Source: Treponema sp.
Lineage (GTDB): Bacteria > Spirochaetota > Spirochaetia > Treponematales > Treponemataceae
NCBI GenBank assembly: GCA_024402695.1
Contig: JAKSTG010000018.1
Location: 1-61,143 of the forward strand
Direction: 5' to 3'
Length of the DNA: 61,143 bases
Translations under genes and position numbers: made by a program
The notes under the pieces: generated by a model
What the model saw: the letters and a program-made list of their open reading frames with translations, nothing else
Told to the model about the DNA's origin: nothing
The model's database searches: none
Part shown: one piece after another, positions 24,480-33,238 of the stretch
How positions within the stretch are numbered: the first letter of the stretch is position 1
How the letters are laid out: each line of letters begins with the position of its first letter

Positions 24480-25346
24480 ATGAAAAGAATTGTAAAAGAA
24501 AACTTTATTGTAACATTAATTGCATTCGGATTAGTGTGTGTAAGTTGTGCATCATCACCAAAAAAAGAGGCTGTAAAATCAGATCCTGTTATGAAGGTCG
24601 AAGATGCAAAAATTGATGAAGTAGACAAAGTAGTAGTAGTGGACTGGACAGACAGGACTCTTGGAGAAATTTCTGCACCAACATGGCTCAAAAATATGAG
24701 ACGTGGAAATAGTGATACATTCAAAGAATTATGGGGAATAGAACCAAGACGTGTTGTAAAGATTAGTATGGCAACAGGTAAAACAGAAGCAACAGCACAG
24801 GCTTTGAGCCGTGCAGGTTTTGCTTATACACAGGCTGCAGAACTTAGTCAGAAGGTTATTGGTCGAGTAGGCCAGGGATTAAATGATATGGGACAGCTGG
24901 AAGCAGTGTATCTTGCAGCCAGCGAAACAAAGGCTGAAATGAGTGGACTCCGCGAAGAGGCAGGTTTCTATCAGAAAGTAAGAACAACAAAAGCTGATAC
25001 AAAAGAACAAAGTGAACAGTATGTTTATTACACAGTATTTTCTATGGATAAAGCAACTTGGGATGATATCTGTAAAAAATATCTTATGGATTTAATGGGA
25101 ACAGAAGGCCTTGAAACTTCAACACAGAAAAAGATTGGAGCTTTATTCAGTGAAATGAAAGAAGATGCAGACAAAAAAGAAGCTGCAAAACAGGCCGAAG
25201 AAGAAGCTTTATATAAAGCTCAGATTGCCCGTCTTGCTACAGAAACTGTAAAGGCAAAGGCATCTGCTAAAGAAATGGATGCTCAGGAAGCTCAAACAAA
25301 AGAAGCAACTCAAGCCGCTTTAGATTTGTCAGATTTCTTATTATAA
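24480..25346 (+). CDS. Lipoprotein, LPP20-associated, unknown function
   Basis: This 288-residue lipoprotein has signal FGLVCVSC with the lipid Cys near residue 23. The mature part contains a WLKNMRRGNS segment, a helical ALSRAGFAYTQAAELSQKV stretch typical of LPP20-neighbour proteins, a YVYYTVFSM beta segment, and an Ala/Lys/Glu-rich helical tail (about 225-280, KKEAAKQAEEEALYKAQ). It lies 22 bp after the LPP20-family gene with a GGAGG site and ends at a strong terminator, so the two form an operon. Function unknown; an outer-membrane-linked pair is likely. Confidence 0.78.
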   Translation: MKRIVKENFIVTLIAFGLVCVSCASSPKKEAVKSDPVMKVEDAKIDEVDKVVVVDWTDRTLGEISAPTWLKNMRRGNSDTFKELWGIEPRRVVKISMATGKTEATAQALSRAGFAYTQAAELSQKVIGRVGQGLNDMGQLEAVYLAASETKAEMSGLREEAGFYQKVRTTKADTKEQSEQYVYYTVFSMDKATWDDICKKYLMDLMGTEGLETSTQKKIGALFSEMKEDADKKEAAKQAEEEALYKAQIARLATETVKAKASAKEMDAQEAQTKEATQAALDLSDFLL

Positions 25347-25354
25347 GGATAGAG

Positions 25355-25390
25355 GAGGTGCATTCAGAATTTGAATGCACCTCAATTTTT
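25355..25390 (+). terminator. Rho-independent terminator after the LPP20-like pair
   Basis: A perfect 12-bp stem GAGGTGCATTCA/TGAATGCACCTC (25355-25366 with 25372-25383) is followed by AATTTTT. Confidence 0.88.
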
Positions 25391-25416
25391 AAAGAGTAAT
25401 AAAGGGGAATGTTTTA

Positions 25417-26163
25417 ATGGATTATAAAAACTCTGTCTCATTTTCTGATAAAGAAAAAATAGAGGCTTTTGATAAAATTGCGGGAAAGTTTTATAACACA
25501 AATTTTGGTACAACAAGTAAATCTGAAATAGAAGTTTTAATGTTTTCCATTTTGATAGAAAAATTTCTAAAAGAAAATGAAAAAGCTCCTGATACATATT
25601 CAGATTATTCCTTATCAAAAATATTAGGCATTACTCAGGAAAAAATTAATAAATTAAAAGTTCAGAAACAATTGAAATATCCTCTAGAAGCATTTAATTG
25701 GAAGGAATCTTTTATTTCTTGTCTTTCCAATGCATATATTGAAAAAAATAAAATAAAAGTTTTTATTGATGATCCAAATATTGCTATTGAAGTAAAACAT
25801 GCTATCGAAGAAAATGGCGGATTTACCGATTCAAGTTTTAACGCAAAAATTTGCATTATAAGTCCTGGCGATTTTTTGGATTTAATTTGTGTTCTTTATG
25901 ATAAAAAGAAGATTAAGGAAGTAAAAACAATAATCAGTGACAACCTTAATAAAAACCAAGAGGGATTGGAAATTTTGGGAACAGAACCTTTTGGAAAACA
26001 GTTGAAACAAGCGGGGATTGATTTAAGCTGTGAAATTATTATTGATATCTTGGATAAGGTACCAGTTTTGGGTTCTGTTTTAAAGCCTGTTTTTGAAACT
26101 GCTGTTAGTTTAGGACAACAGAAGAATAAATCTAAGAAAATAAAACAATACATAGAAAAATAA
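25417..26163 (+). CDS. Hypothetical cytoplasmic protein, 248 residues
   Basis: I do not recognise this family. The N-terminal 90 residues are helical and end in a possible helix-turn-helix (YSLSKILGITQEKINKLKVQ). A middle segment (about 100-175) has alternating strands and helices (KIKVFIDDPNIAIEVKHAI, CIISPGDFLDLICVLYD). The C-terminus holds an amphipathic stretch IIIDILDKVPVLGSVLKP before a basic tail, which could associate with a membrane. No signal peptide is present. AAAGGGGA precedes the ATG. It lies 18 bp upstream of the first of the two tandem lipoproteins and may be in their transcript. Confidence 0.7.
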   Translation: MDYKNSVSFSDKEKIEAFDKIAGKFYNTNFGTTSKSEIEVLMFSILIEKFLKENEKAPDTYSDYSLSKILGITQEKINKLKVQKQLKYPLEAFNWKESFISCLSNAYIEKNKIKVFIDDPNIAIEVKHAIEENGGFTDSSFNAKICIISPGDFLDLICVLYDKKKIKEVKTIISDNLNKNQEGLEILGTEPFGKQLKQAGIDLSCEIIIDILDKVPVLGSVLKPVFETAVSLGQQKNKSKKIKQYIEK

Positions 26164-26181
26164 CAATTAGGTTGATAAAAA

Positions 26182-28644
26182 ATGAGAAAGAGATTTTTAG
26201 TATTGAATAAAAATATTCTGTTTATTGCTTTCATTATAGTTATGATGAATTCATGTGGTTCAACAGGTAAAGTGGAGGCTGAAAAAAAAGTAACAAAGTC
26301 AAAAAGTCCGTTTGTATCACAATCTGTACAGGTTGTAATACAGGAAGTAAACAATATTAAAGATTCAGAGGCTGCATGGCTTCCGGGACAGATTCAGGAC
26401 AAACTGAAAAGCAATCTGCAGGAATACCTTGGAATGAAAACTGTGGTAGATTCAAAATCTGAAGCAGCATTAAAAAAACTTCAGACAGAAAGCGAAAGTG
26501 AAGCTCGGGATGAAACTACCGCAATCGAACTTGGAAAAATAACAACAGCAAAATACGCCGTTTTTACAAAAATCAGAAAGACAGGAAGCGGATACACCAT
26601 AAGTGCCGATTTCACAGATCTGGCAACAGGTGAACAGATGGCTTCTGTAACATCGAAAGAATATTCAAAGCCGGAATATCTATATGGAACAACAGGTGCT
26701 ATAGATGAAATAACAATTGGACTTGGAAAAAAACTTGATCTGGAATTGTCTGAACTTAATAAAAATTTCCTTACCAGCGGGATGACAAATTTTAGTGTGA
26801 ATGATCAGCTGGCTATGGCAAAACAAAATGAAGAAAATTTCAATAGAATGATGAAGGAATATGATGCAGAGCTTTCAAAGCTTATGGCATCAAATGATAT
26901 CAATGCTATTCAAAATAAGAACAGAATTGAGGCAGAAAAAGCCCTTCTTGCAGAAAAACAGGATGCAGAAAAGAAACGTCAGGAAGAACTTAAAGTTCAG
27001 ATGGCTCGCGCTGCAGAAGATGAAAAACTGGAAGCAGAACGTTCCATTGCATTAAAAACCCAGCGCGACCAGATGGCAAAAGACGCAGCCGCAAAGGCCG
27101 CAGAAGTACGTAAGCTTAAAATGGAAAGGCAGGGAGTTCTTGGTCAGATTAATGTAATTGAAAGCAAGAAAAAAGCATTAGTAGAAATCAGACAGGAAGT
27201 GGAAAAACGTAGTTTAGAACTTTATGAACAGATGCTTCAAGATAAAGAAAGCGAAGAATTACGTATTCGAAATAAGAGTTATAGTACTGTAGAGCTTGGA
27301 AGTGACGGAGAACCTACTGAACAGGCAAAACAAAGGCGTGAAAATCAGATAATAAAAAGTAATGAAGATCTTACAAACAAATTCTTTGCAGACTGTGAAG
27401 CTGTAAAAAAAGCAACCGCAAGTCAGGATGCAGCTCTTTTATCAGAAATTCGAAATGACCAGAAAAAATTGTCTACAGTAAGGACTGTTTCTTCTATGGG
27501 AGATGAGCTTAAGGTAAGCTATGGAAAGTATGAAGGAAGTAAGAACGGATGGAACGCATATCTTTCTTTGTATTCTGACGGAATTTTGCTTTATACAGAT
27601 AATTTTATTGTTAATTATGAAGCTTTAAGTGGAAAGAAAGCTCCTGATATGGTTTCTGATTCTGATGAGGTAATTGATGAATATATAAACAATGTAGATA
27701 TGTATAATTCTTTACTCACTCGTGGTGATCCGATTATCTATTGTGAAATTGATTACAACGTAATTGGAGAAGAAGATGACAAACCAAGTCAATATAAGTT
27801 CAACTTTAATAATATCCGTGTAATAAATACAGTAAGCGGTAAAGTAACTCAGATAAGTGCGTTGAACAAAGAAGAACCACGAATAATGAAGCCTGAATGG
27901 GATTTAAGAGAAATCAAAGGTATTGTTGCAAATCTACCAGAAATTGAACAAAAGAAAATCGAAAATAATAAACTGATAGAAGAATTGGGAATTTTTATGG
28001 TTACAATACCAAAGAAAAAATATCTGGTTATGAATACTGAAGTAACACAAAAATTGTATTCATTTGTAATGGGCAGTAATCCAAGTTATTTTAAGGGCGA
28101 AAATAATCCTGTAGAAAATGTTAGCTGGAATGATGCAGTGTATTTTTGTAATAAATTAAGTGAAAAATTTGGGTTAATACCTGTATATTCAGTGAATGGT
28201 AAAACGGATCCAGATAGTTGGGGATATTCGCCACATAAGAACGCTGAGTTAGCATACAAAGTAAAAAAGAATAATTCAGCAAACGGGTATAGACTTCCTA
28301 CAAAAAAAGAATGGAAATATGCAAATAAAGCAGGTTATTCCGGGAAACACAGTATTGACGAAATAAAATGGGTGTCAAGAAATAGTGGCAATAAAACTCA
28401 TCCTGTCGCACAAAAAAAAGCTAATCGCTATGGGCTCTATGATATGGAAGGGAATGTAAATGAATGGTGTGATACAGTTTATATTTGGGGTACAGGGAAC
28501 ATACCTTGTCGTTATGCCTTAGGAGGCAATTTTGGCTATTATCGTGAGTATCAGGGTGATGGTAAGTATAGTTATGATTACTTTCGTAAGCATTGCATGC
28601 ATAATTATGTTGGATTTAGGATTGTTTGTAATTCTTCTAATTAA
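26182..28644 (+). CDS. Lipoprotein with LpoB/CsgG-like, coiled-coil and FGE/C-type-lectin-like domains (copy 1)
   Basis: The 820-residue lipoprotein has a signal ending MMNSC (Cys about 25). Residues about 45-175 resemble the LpoB/CsgG/TolB-N fold (VVIQEVNNIKDSEAAW, YAVFTKIRKTGSGYTISADF). Residues about 205-375 form a charged coiled coil. A beta-rich linker domain covers about 400-600. Residues about 620-818 are FGE-sulfatase/SUMF1-like: MNTEVTQKLYSFVMGSNPSY, VSWNDAVYFCNKLSE, GYRLPTKKEWKYA, YGLYDMEGNVNEWC and the closing VGFRIV. That fold is shared with C-type lectins. The cysteines needed for formylglycine synthesis are not evident, so a binding role is more likely. It has a weak ribosome site (TAGGTTGAT) and a close paralogue directly downstream. 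Confidence 0.85.
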   Translation: MRKRFLVLNKNILFIAFIIVMMNSCGSTGKVEAEKKVTKSKSPFVSQSVQVVIQEVNNIKDSEAAWLPGQIQDKLKSNLQEYLGMKTVVDSKSEAALKKLQTESESEARDETTAIELGKITTAKYAVFTKIRKTGSGYTISADFTDLATGEQMASVTSKEYSKPEYLYGTTGAIDEITIGLGKKLDLELSELNKNFLTSGMTNFSVNDQLAMAKQNEENFNRMMKEYDAELSKLMASNDINAIQNKNRIEAEKALLAEKQDAEKKRQEELKVQMARAAEDEKLEAERSIALKTQRDQMAKDAAAKAAEVRKLKMERQGVLGQINVIESKKKALVEIRQEVEKRSLELYEQMLQDKESEELRIRNKSYSTVELGSDGEPTEQAKQRRENQIIKSNEDLTNKFFADCEAVKKATASQDAALLSEIRNDQKKLSTVRTVSSMGDELKVSYGKYEGSKNGWNAYLSLYSDGILLYTDNFIVNYEALSGKKAPDMVSDSDEVIDEYINNVDMYNSLLTRGDPIIYCEIDYNVIGEEDDKPSQYKFNFNNIRVINTVSGKVTQISALNKEEPRIMKPEWDLREIKGIVANLPEIEQKKIENNKLIEELGIFMVTIPKKKYLVMNTEVTQKLYSFVMGSNPSYFKGENNPVENVSWNDAVYFCNKLSEKFGLIPVYSVNGKTDPDSWGYSPHKNAELAYKVKKNNSANGYRLPTKKEWKYANKAGYSGKHSIDEIKWVSRNSGNKTHPVAQKKANRYGLYDMEGNVNEWCDTVYIWGTGNIPCRYALGGNFGYYREYQGDGKYSYDYFRKHCMHNYVGFRIVCNSSN

Positions 28645-28681
28645 AAGAGTACCAAACAGAATTTTAATAGGTTGATAAAAA

Positions 28682-31159
28682 ATGAGAAAGAGATTTTTAG
28701 CATTGAATAAAAATATTCTGTTTATTGTTTTCATTATAGTGATGATGAATTCATGTGGTTCAACAGGTAAAGTGGAAGCTGAAAAAAAAGTAACAAAGTC
28801 AAAAAGTCCGTTTGTATCACAATCTGTACAGGTTGTAATACAGGAAGTAAACAATATTAAAGATTCAGAGGCTGCATGGCTTCCGGGACAGATTCAGGAC
28901 AAACTGAAAAGCAATCTGCAGGAATACCTTGGAATGAAAACTGTGGTAGATTCAAAATCTGAAGCAGCATTAAAAAAACTTCAGACAGAAAGCGAAAGTG
29001 AAGCTCGGGATGAAACTACCGCAATCGAACTTGGAAAAATAACAACAGCAAAATACGCCGTTTTTACAAAAATCAGAAAGACAGGAAGCGGATACACCAT
29101 AAGTGCCGATTTCACAGATCTGGCAACAGGTGAACAGATGGCTTCTGTAACATCAAAGGAATATTCAAAACCAGAATATCTTTACGGTATAACGGGTGCT
29201 ATAGATGAAATTACCCTTGGACTTGGAAATAAGCTTAACCTGGAATTGTCAGAATTAAATAAAAATTTACTTACCAGCGGAATGTCAAATTTTAGTATGG
29301 ATGACCAGCTGGCTCTGGCAAAACAAAATGAAGAAAACTTCAATAAAATGATGAAAGAATATGATGCAGAGCTTTCAAAGCTTATGACATCAAATGATAT
29401 CAATGCCATTCAGAATAAAAACAGGATTGAGGCAGAAAAGGCTTTGCTTGCAGAAAAACAGGATGCAGAAAAGAAACGTCAGGAAGAACTTAAAGTTCAG
29501 ATGGCTCGTGCTGCAGAAGATAAAAAACTGGAAGCAGAACGTTCCATTGCATTGAAGACCCAACGTGACCAGATGGCAAAAGATGCTGCTGCTAAAGCTG
29601 CAGAAGTACGTAAGCTTAAAATGGAAAAACAGGGTGTTCTTGGTCAGATAAATGTAATTGAAAGCAAGAAAAAAGCATTAGTAGAAATCAGGCAGGGAGT
29701 AGAAGCCCGTAGCCAGGAACTCTATGACCAGATGCTTAAAGATAAAAAAAGTGAAGAAACTCGTATCCGTAATAAAACTTACAGCATAGCAGAACTGGGA
29801 AGTGACGGAAAACCTACTGAACAGGTAATACAGCGTCGTGAAAACCAGATAATAAAAAGTAATGAAGATATTACAAACAAATTCTTTGCAGACTGTGAAG
29901 CTGTAAAAAAAGCAACCGCAAGTCAGGATGCAGCTCTTTTATCAGAAATTCGAAATGACCAGAAAAAATTGTCTACAGTAAGGACTGTTTCTTCTATGGG
30001 AGATGAGCTTAAGGTAAGCTATGGAAAGTATGAAGGAAGTAAGAACGGATGGAACGCATATCTTTCTTTGTATTCTGACGGAATTTTGCTTTATACAGAT
30101 AATTTTATTGTTAATTATGAAGCCTTGAGTGAAAAGAAAGCACCTGATATGGAAACAGAATTAGACGATGCTATGATTGAAGAGTATGCAAACAATGTAG
30201 ATATGTATAACTCTTTGCTTACACGAGGAGACCCAATCATTTATTTTGAAATTGACTATAACGTAAAAGCAGAAGGGGATGATAAGCCAAGTGAGTATAA
30301 TTTTAATTTCACTAAGATTCGAGTAATAAATACAATAAACGGTAAAGTAACGCAGACAAGTAATTTGAATATAGTACAGTCAAGAATAATGAAACCAGAA
30401 TGGGATTTAAGGGAAATTGCAGGTATTGTTGCAAAAGAAAAACAATATGCAGCAGATGAGAAAAGAGCAAATGAACTTGGGAAAAATCATGATTCTATGG
30501 GAATTAAAATGGTGAATATTCCTGGGATGAACATAAGAATGCTTAATACTGAAGTGACCCAGCAATTGTATGAAGCTGTTATGGGCAGCAATCCGAGTTT
30601 TGATAAATGGGATAGAAAGCCGGTTGAACAGGTGAGTTGGTTTGATGCGATTTATTTCTGTAATAAGCTTAGTGAAAATTTTGGTTTTACCCCTGTATAT
30701 GCGGTTGATGGAAAGACAGATGTGAAAGCATGGAAATATACCCCTCATCAGGAAAAAAAGCTCAAGGGAGAACTTACAATTGATGAAAACGCAAATGGAT
30801 TCAGACTTCCAACAAAAAAAGAATGGATATATGCAGCCAAAGGCGGACAAGAGTATAAATATGCTGGTAGTCAAAATATAGATGAAGTAGCCTGGTATTT
30901 TAAGTGTGGCTTACAACCTGTGGCACAAAAAAAGGCAAACGGTTATGGACTTTATGATATGACTGGTAACGTATTGGAGTGGTGTTGGGATTCATCAAAG
31001 GAATGTCCTACAACCATTGGAGGCTGTTTTAATAGAATTTACTGGAGTCGTCGTTATTGTGCCAGCTTGTGCGAACTTGGCAAGTATGTATGGAACATAG
31101 ACGCCAATAGCAGGGACTTATACACCGGTTTCCGTATTGTTTGGTCCGTTTCAGATTAA
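28682..31159 (+). CDS. Lipoprotein with LpoB/CsgG-like, coiled-coil and FGE/C-type-lectin-like domains (copy 2)
   Basis: This is an 825-residue paralogue of the preceding gene with the same layout and the same 12-base upstream segment before the ATG. Two blocks are identical to copy 1 at the DNA level (28778-29154 and 29871-30123), offset by exactly 2500 bp. The sequence between and after them differs. The lectin-like end diverges most: MLNTEVTQQLYEAVMGSNPS, VSWFDAIYFCNKLSE and GFRLPTKKEW are kept, while the loop between GGC and TGFRIV (about residues 775-815) is unlike copy 1 in length and content. It ends at the structured element at 31176-31288. Probably a surface-exposed ligand-binding protein. 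Confidence 0.85.
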   Translation: MRKRFLALNKNILFIVFIIVMMNSCGSTGKVEAEKKVTKSKSPFVSQSVQVVIQEVNNIKDSEAAWLPGQIQDKLKSNLQEYLGMKTVVDSKSEAALKKLQTESESEARDETTAIELGKITTAKYAVFTKIRKTGSGYTISADFTDLATGEQMASVTSKEYSKPEYLYGITGAIDEITLGLGNKLNLELSELNKNLLTSGMSNFSMDDQLALAKQNEENFNKMMKEYDAELSKLMTSNDINAIQNKNRIEAEKALLAEKQDAEKKRQEELKVQMARAAEDKKLEAERSIALKTQRDQMAKDAAAKAAEVRKLKMEKQGVLGQINVIESKKKALVEIRQGVEARSQELYDQMLKDKKSEETRIRNKTYSIAELGSDGKPTEQVIQRRENQIIKSNEDITNKFFADCEAVKKATASQDAALLSEIRNDQKKLSTVRTVSSMGDELKVSYGKYEGSKNGWNAYLSLYSDGILLYTDNFIVNYEALSEKKAPDMETELDDAMIEEYANNVDMYNSLLTRGDPIIYFEIDYNVKAEGDDKPSEYNFNFTKIRVINTINGKVTQTSNLNIVQSRIMKPEWDLREIAGIVAKEKQYAADEKRANELGKNHDSMGIKMVNIPGMNIRMLNTEVTQQLYEAVMGSNPSFDKWDRKPVEQVSWFDAIYFCNKLSENFGFTPVYAVDGKTDVKAWKYTPHQEKKLKGELTIDENANGFRLPTKKEWIYAAKGGQEYKYAGSQNIDEVAWYFKCGLQPVAQKKANGYGLYDMTGNVLEWCWDSSKECPTTIGGCFNRIYWSRRYCASLCELGKYVWNIDANSRDLYTGFRIVWSVSD

Positions 31160-31175
31160 AAAATAAAGTTGATCC

Positions 31176-31288
31176 AGGAACCATCTCCATCCAGGCAAGG
31201 GCTAGGGTGAATGTTTGGAAAGCATCTGGTTTGTCCGCTTTCCTGTAAAAGGCAAATGCCTAACATTTTTGGGATGGTTCCTTTTTTT
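31176..31288 (+). ncRNA. Candidate structured RNA ending in an intrinsic terminator
   Basis: A 10-bp perfect outer stem AGGAACCATC/GATGGTTCCT (31176-31185 with 31273-31282) closes 87 bases and is followed by seven T. Inside are AGGCA/TGCCT (31193-31197 with 31257-31261) and a perfect 7-bp hairpin GGAAAGC/GCTTTCC (31217-31223 with 31237-31243). The long closed interior is unusual for a plain terminator and would suit a ~110-nt RNA or a 3' UTR-derived small RNA. It lacks the conserved GGAAG tetraloop region of SRP RNA. At minimum it terminates the lipoprotein transcript. Confidence 0.5.
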
Positions 31289-31388
31289 CTTTAAAATCAT
31301 AAAAGGAATTCTAACAAATCCAAAACTTTCTCTTATATCATAAACGACCGGTTTCTCAGGTTTAAATTTTCATAATGGAAGGTGAGTA

Positions 31389-31793
31389 ATGGTAAAAGAA
31401 AAACAGTGGCAGGAATTTGACTTTATTAACGAAAACATAAAAATACATGTTGAGTGGTGTCCAAAGGATTTTACAGCTTACTATGATTCTGATTATGGAC
31501 AGTTGCGTTATGGCCTTCACATTATGCTTTCGTGTCCCAAAAAGTTTTCACAGAAAGTTTTAGAAGAGGATTATTGTAATGAAATATGTTCTTTATTTAT
31601 TAAATCGGAACTTTATTTAAAACAAAATTCAAATTTCTTGAACGATTTTTATAAAGAATGCAAACAAAAAGTATTTAATGATGGAATTCAAAAACAAGAT
31701 TTTGTGTGGAGTTATTTAAACCGTATTTTTAACAAAAAAGAAGAATCAAACTTTAAATCAATTTTAAAAAATTTTCTTATTGAAAAATTATAA
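31389..31793 (+). CDS. Hypothetical protein, 134 residues
   Basis: This small soluble protein has no signal or membrane segment. The N-terminal half is beta-rich (IKIHVEWCPKDFTAYYDSDYG), and the C-terminal half is helical and lysine-rich. AAGGTGAG precedes the ATG. It stands alone between the candidate RNA and the HD hydrolase, with low codon bias and a high AT content compared with the neighbouring HD gene. I cannot assign a family. Confidence 0.6.
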   Translation: MVKEKQWQEFDFINENIKIHVEWCPKDFTAYYDSDYGQLRYGLHIMLSCPKKFSQKVLEEDYCNEICSLFIKSELYLKQNSNFLNDFYKECKQKVFNDGIQKQDFVWSYLNRIFNKKEESNFKSILKNFLIEKL

Positions 31794-31852
31794 ACGGGAA
31801 GCGTCTCACTCAGGGTATTTTAAAACAATAGTTTTGTAACAACCTCATTTTG

Positions 31853-31861
31853 TGATATAAT
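31853..31861 (+). promoter_or_regulatory. Extended -10 promoter for the HD hydrolase gene
   Basis: TGATATAAT at 31853-31861, with TTGTAA 16 bp upstream of the TATAAT (31834-31839), lies 30 bp before the ATG. Confidence 0.6.
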
Positions 31862-31891
31862 CTTTTAACTTTTCAGGGAAGTGAGGCGTCT

Positions 31892-32497
31892 ATGGCAAAA
31901 TATAAATATGAAATGAAAACAGAACGATCACAGAAAATGAAAGACGAAGACCTTCTTCAGCTTCGGGATACTGTTCTGGCGCCATACATGCAGCTTTCCA
32001 CAGCCCTTATTGGAAAAGCCCGACATGCCGGTGGAAATATGTTCCGGCATCAGATGGATACCCTGGCAATCCTTATTGATTATGGTTACATAGATCCTGT
32101 TCTTCTTAAGGCTTCTCTTGTTCATGATACAATCGAAGATATAAAAGGTTTTGATCCTAAATTGATTGAATGTGCCGATTCTGATGGTCCGGAAGTTCTT
32201 AAACTGGTTCTGGAAGTTACAAAGCACGAAGGGGAAGAGAAGCGCAATTTCCTTAAGCGCATTATTGAAAACGGAAGCCAGAAAGCAAAAATTCTGAAAT
32301 GTGCAGACCGCATTTCAAATATGATTTCCCTTGGTTATGTTACAGATACAGAGTTTATTGAACGTTACTGTAACGAAACGGAATTCTTTCTTCTTCCTAT
32401 TGCCATTGAAGTTGACTTTAATATGTACCAGGAACTTATCAACCTGATTATTACACGCCGTAAGTTCCTGGAAGACTGGAAAAAAATCAATCAGTAA
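31892..32497 (+). CDS. MESH1-like HD-domain (p)ppGpp hydrolase
   Basis: This 201-residue single-domain HD protein belongs to the RelA/SpoT hydrolase group. Metal and catalytic residues are in register with MESH1: His53 (FRHQ), His78-Asp79 and Glu82-Asp83 (HDTIED), Asp139 and Asn143 (KCADRISN). It should split (p)ppGpp to GDP or GTP and pyrophosphate, ending stringent signalling. MESH1-type enzymes can also act on NADPH. No synthetase domain is attached. Its stop directly abuts the stop of the converging DUF2812 gene with no spacer. GGGAAGTGAGG precedes the ATG. Confidence 0.88.
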   Translation: MAKYKYEMKTERSQKMKDEDLLQLRDTVLAPYMQLSTALIGKARHAGGNMFRHQMDTLAILIDYGYIDPVLLKASLVHDTIEDIKGFDPKLIECADSDGPEVLKLVLEVTKHEGEEKRNFLKRIIENGSQKAKILKCADRISNMISLGYVTDTEFIERYCNETEFFLLPIAIEVDFNMYQELINLIITRRKFLEDWKKINQ

Positions 32498-33217
32498 TTA
32501 TTTAGTTTTATTCTTTTTGTTCAGCCCAGATGTTCTTAAGGAAAGTCCAAAGAATACACAGGCTGTCAAGCCAAGAACAATTGAAATGATGTCCATAAAA
32601 AGACTTTCTGAATGTGAATTATTAATGGCATAAGAACACATTAAGAAAAGCCATCCGACACAATTTGTTGCCATAGGGTTTTTAGCTACACCCGAAACTT
32701 TTTCACCTTTATTTTCCAGAATCTTATTGATACGACCTTTAGTAATGCGGATCATGTAACCGAAGAGCACAACAAAAAGTGAAACAATAAAGGCAGCAAT
32801 AAAGTTTTCAATACTGTTGTGGAAAATGGCAGGGTAGACATTTACCATCATGCATCCTATTTCAATAAGCATTACAATTTTGTAAATATTCAGAATTTTA
32901 TACAGATGTTCGAGACGGCTTTCATCATCAGAATAAAGTTCAAATTTTCCTTCAGAAGTTTTTTTTCTGAGCACAACCCAAACACCCCAGCAGCATACAA
33001 TTTCAATGCCGACACTTTCCATAAAGTCACGGTATTTATCAGAACACTTAAAAAGCTTATCAGAAGTATCAATCTGATACTGATATTCCTCGGGTTCACA
33101 TTTTTCAAAAGTGTAAAAGCCCATGTTGAATCCTGTCACATTCCAGCCTTCTTTTGCCATTTCGTTAAGCCATGCTGTTTCTTTTTCTGTATCCCAGTAA
33201 AGTCTGAATTTTTTCAT
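32498..33217 (-). CDS. DUF2812 membrane protein
   Basis: This 239-residue protein starts with the DUF2812 signature (FRLYWDTEKETAWLNEMAKE, with GWNVTGF following). It continues with about four hydrophobic segments in the second half (near 112-130, 135-155, 187-200, 208-228). DUF2812 proteins are commonly encoded next to PadR regulators and are thought to be their effectors or sensors in membrane stress, with no known activity. It lies 21 bp after the padR gene in the same operon, consistent with that partnership. Confidence 0.88.
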   Translation of the reverse strand: MKKFRLYWDTEKETAWLNEMAKEGWNVTGFNMGFYTFEKCEPEEYQYQIDTSDKLFKCSDKYRDFMESVGIEIVCCWGVWVVLRKKTSEGKFELYSDDESRLEHLYKILNIYKIVMLIEIGCMMVNVYPAIFHNSIENFIAAFIVSLFVVLFGYMIRITKGRINKILENKGEKVSGVAKNPMATNCVGWLFLMCSYAINNSHSESLFMDIISIVLGLTACVFFGLSLRTSGLNKKNKTK

Positions 33218-33238
33218 TTCTCTTTCTCCTTTTGCATT

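Noticed and set aside
26182..28644. Active formylglycine-generating enzyme
   Set aside because: The active-site cysteine arrangement of FGE is not visible and no sulfatase is nearby. A lectin-like binding domain is more likely.
31176..31288. SRP (4.5S) RNA
   Set aside because: The size and hairpin shape fit loosely, but the conserved GGAAG/AGCAG core is absent.
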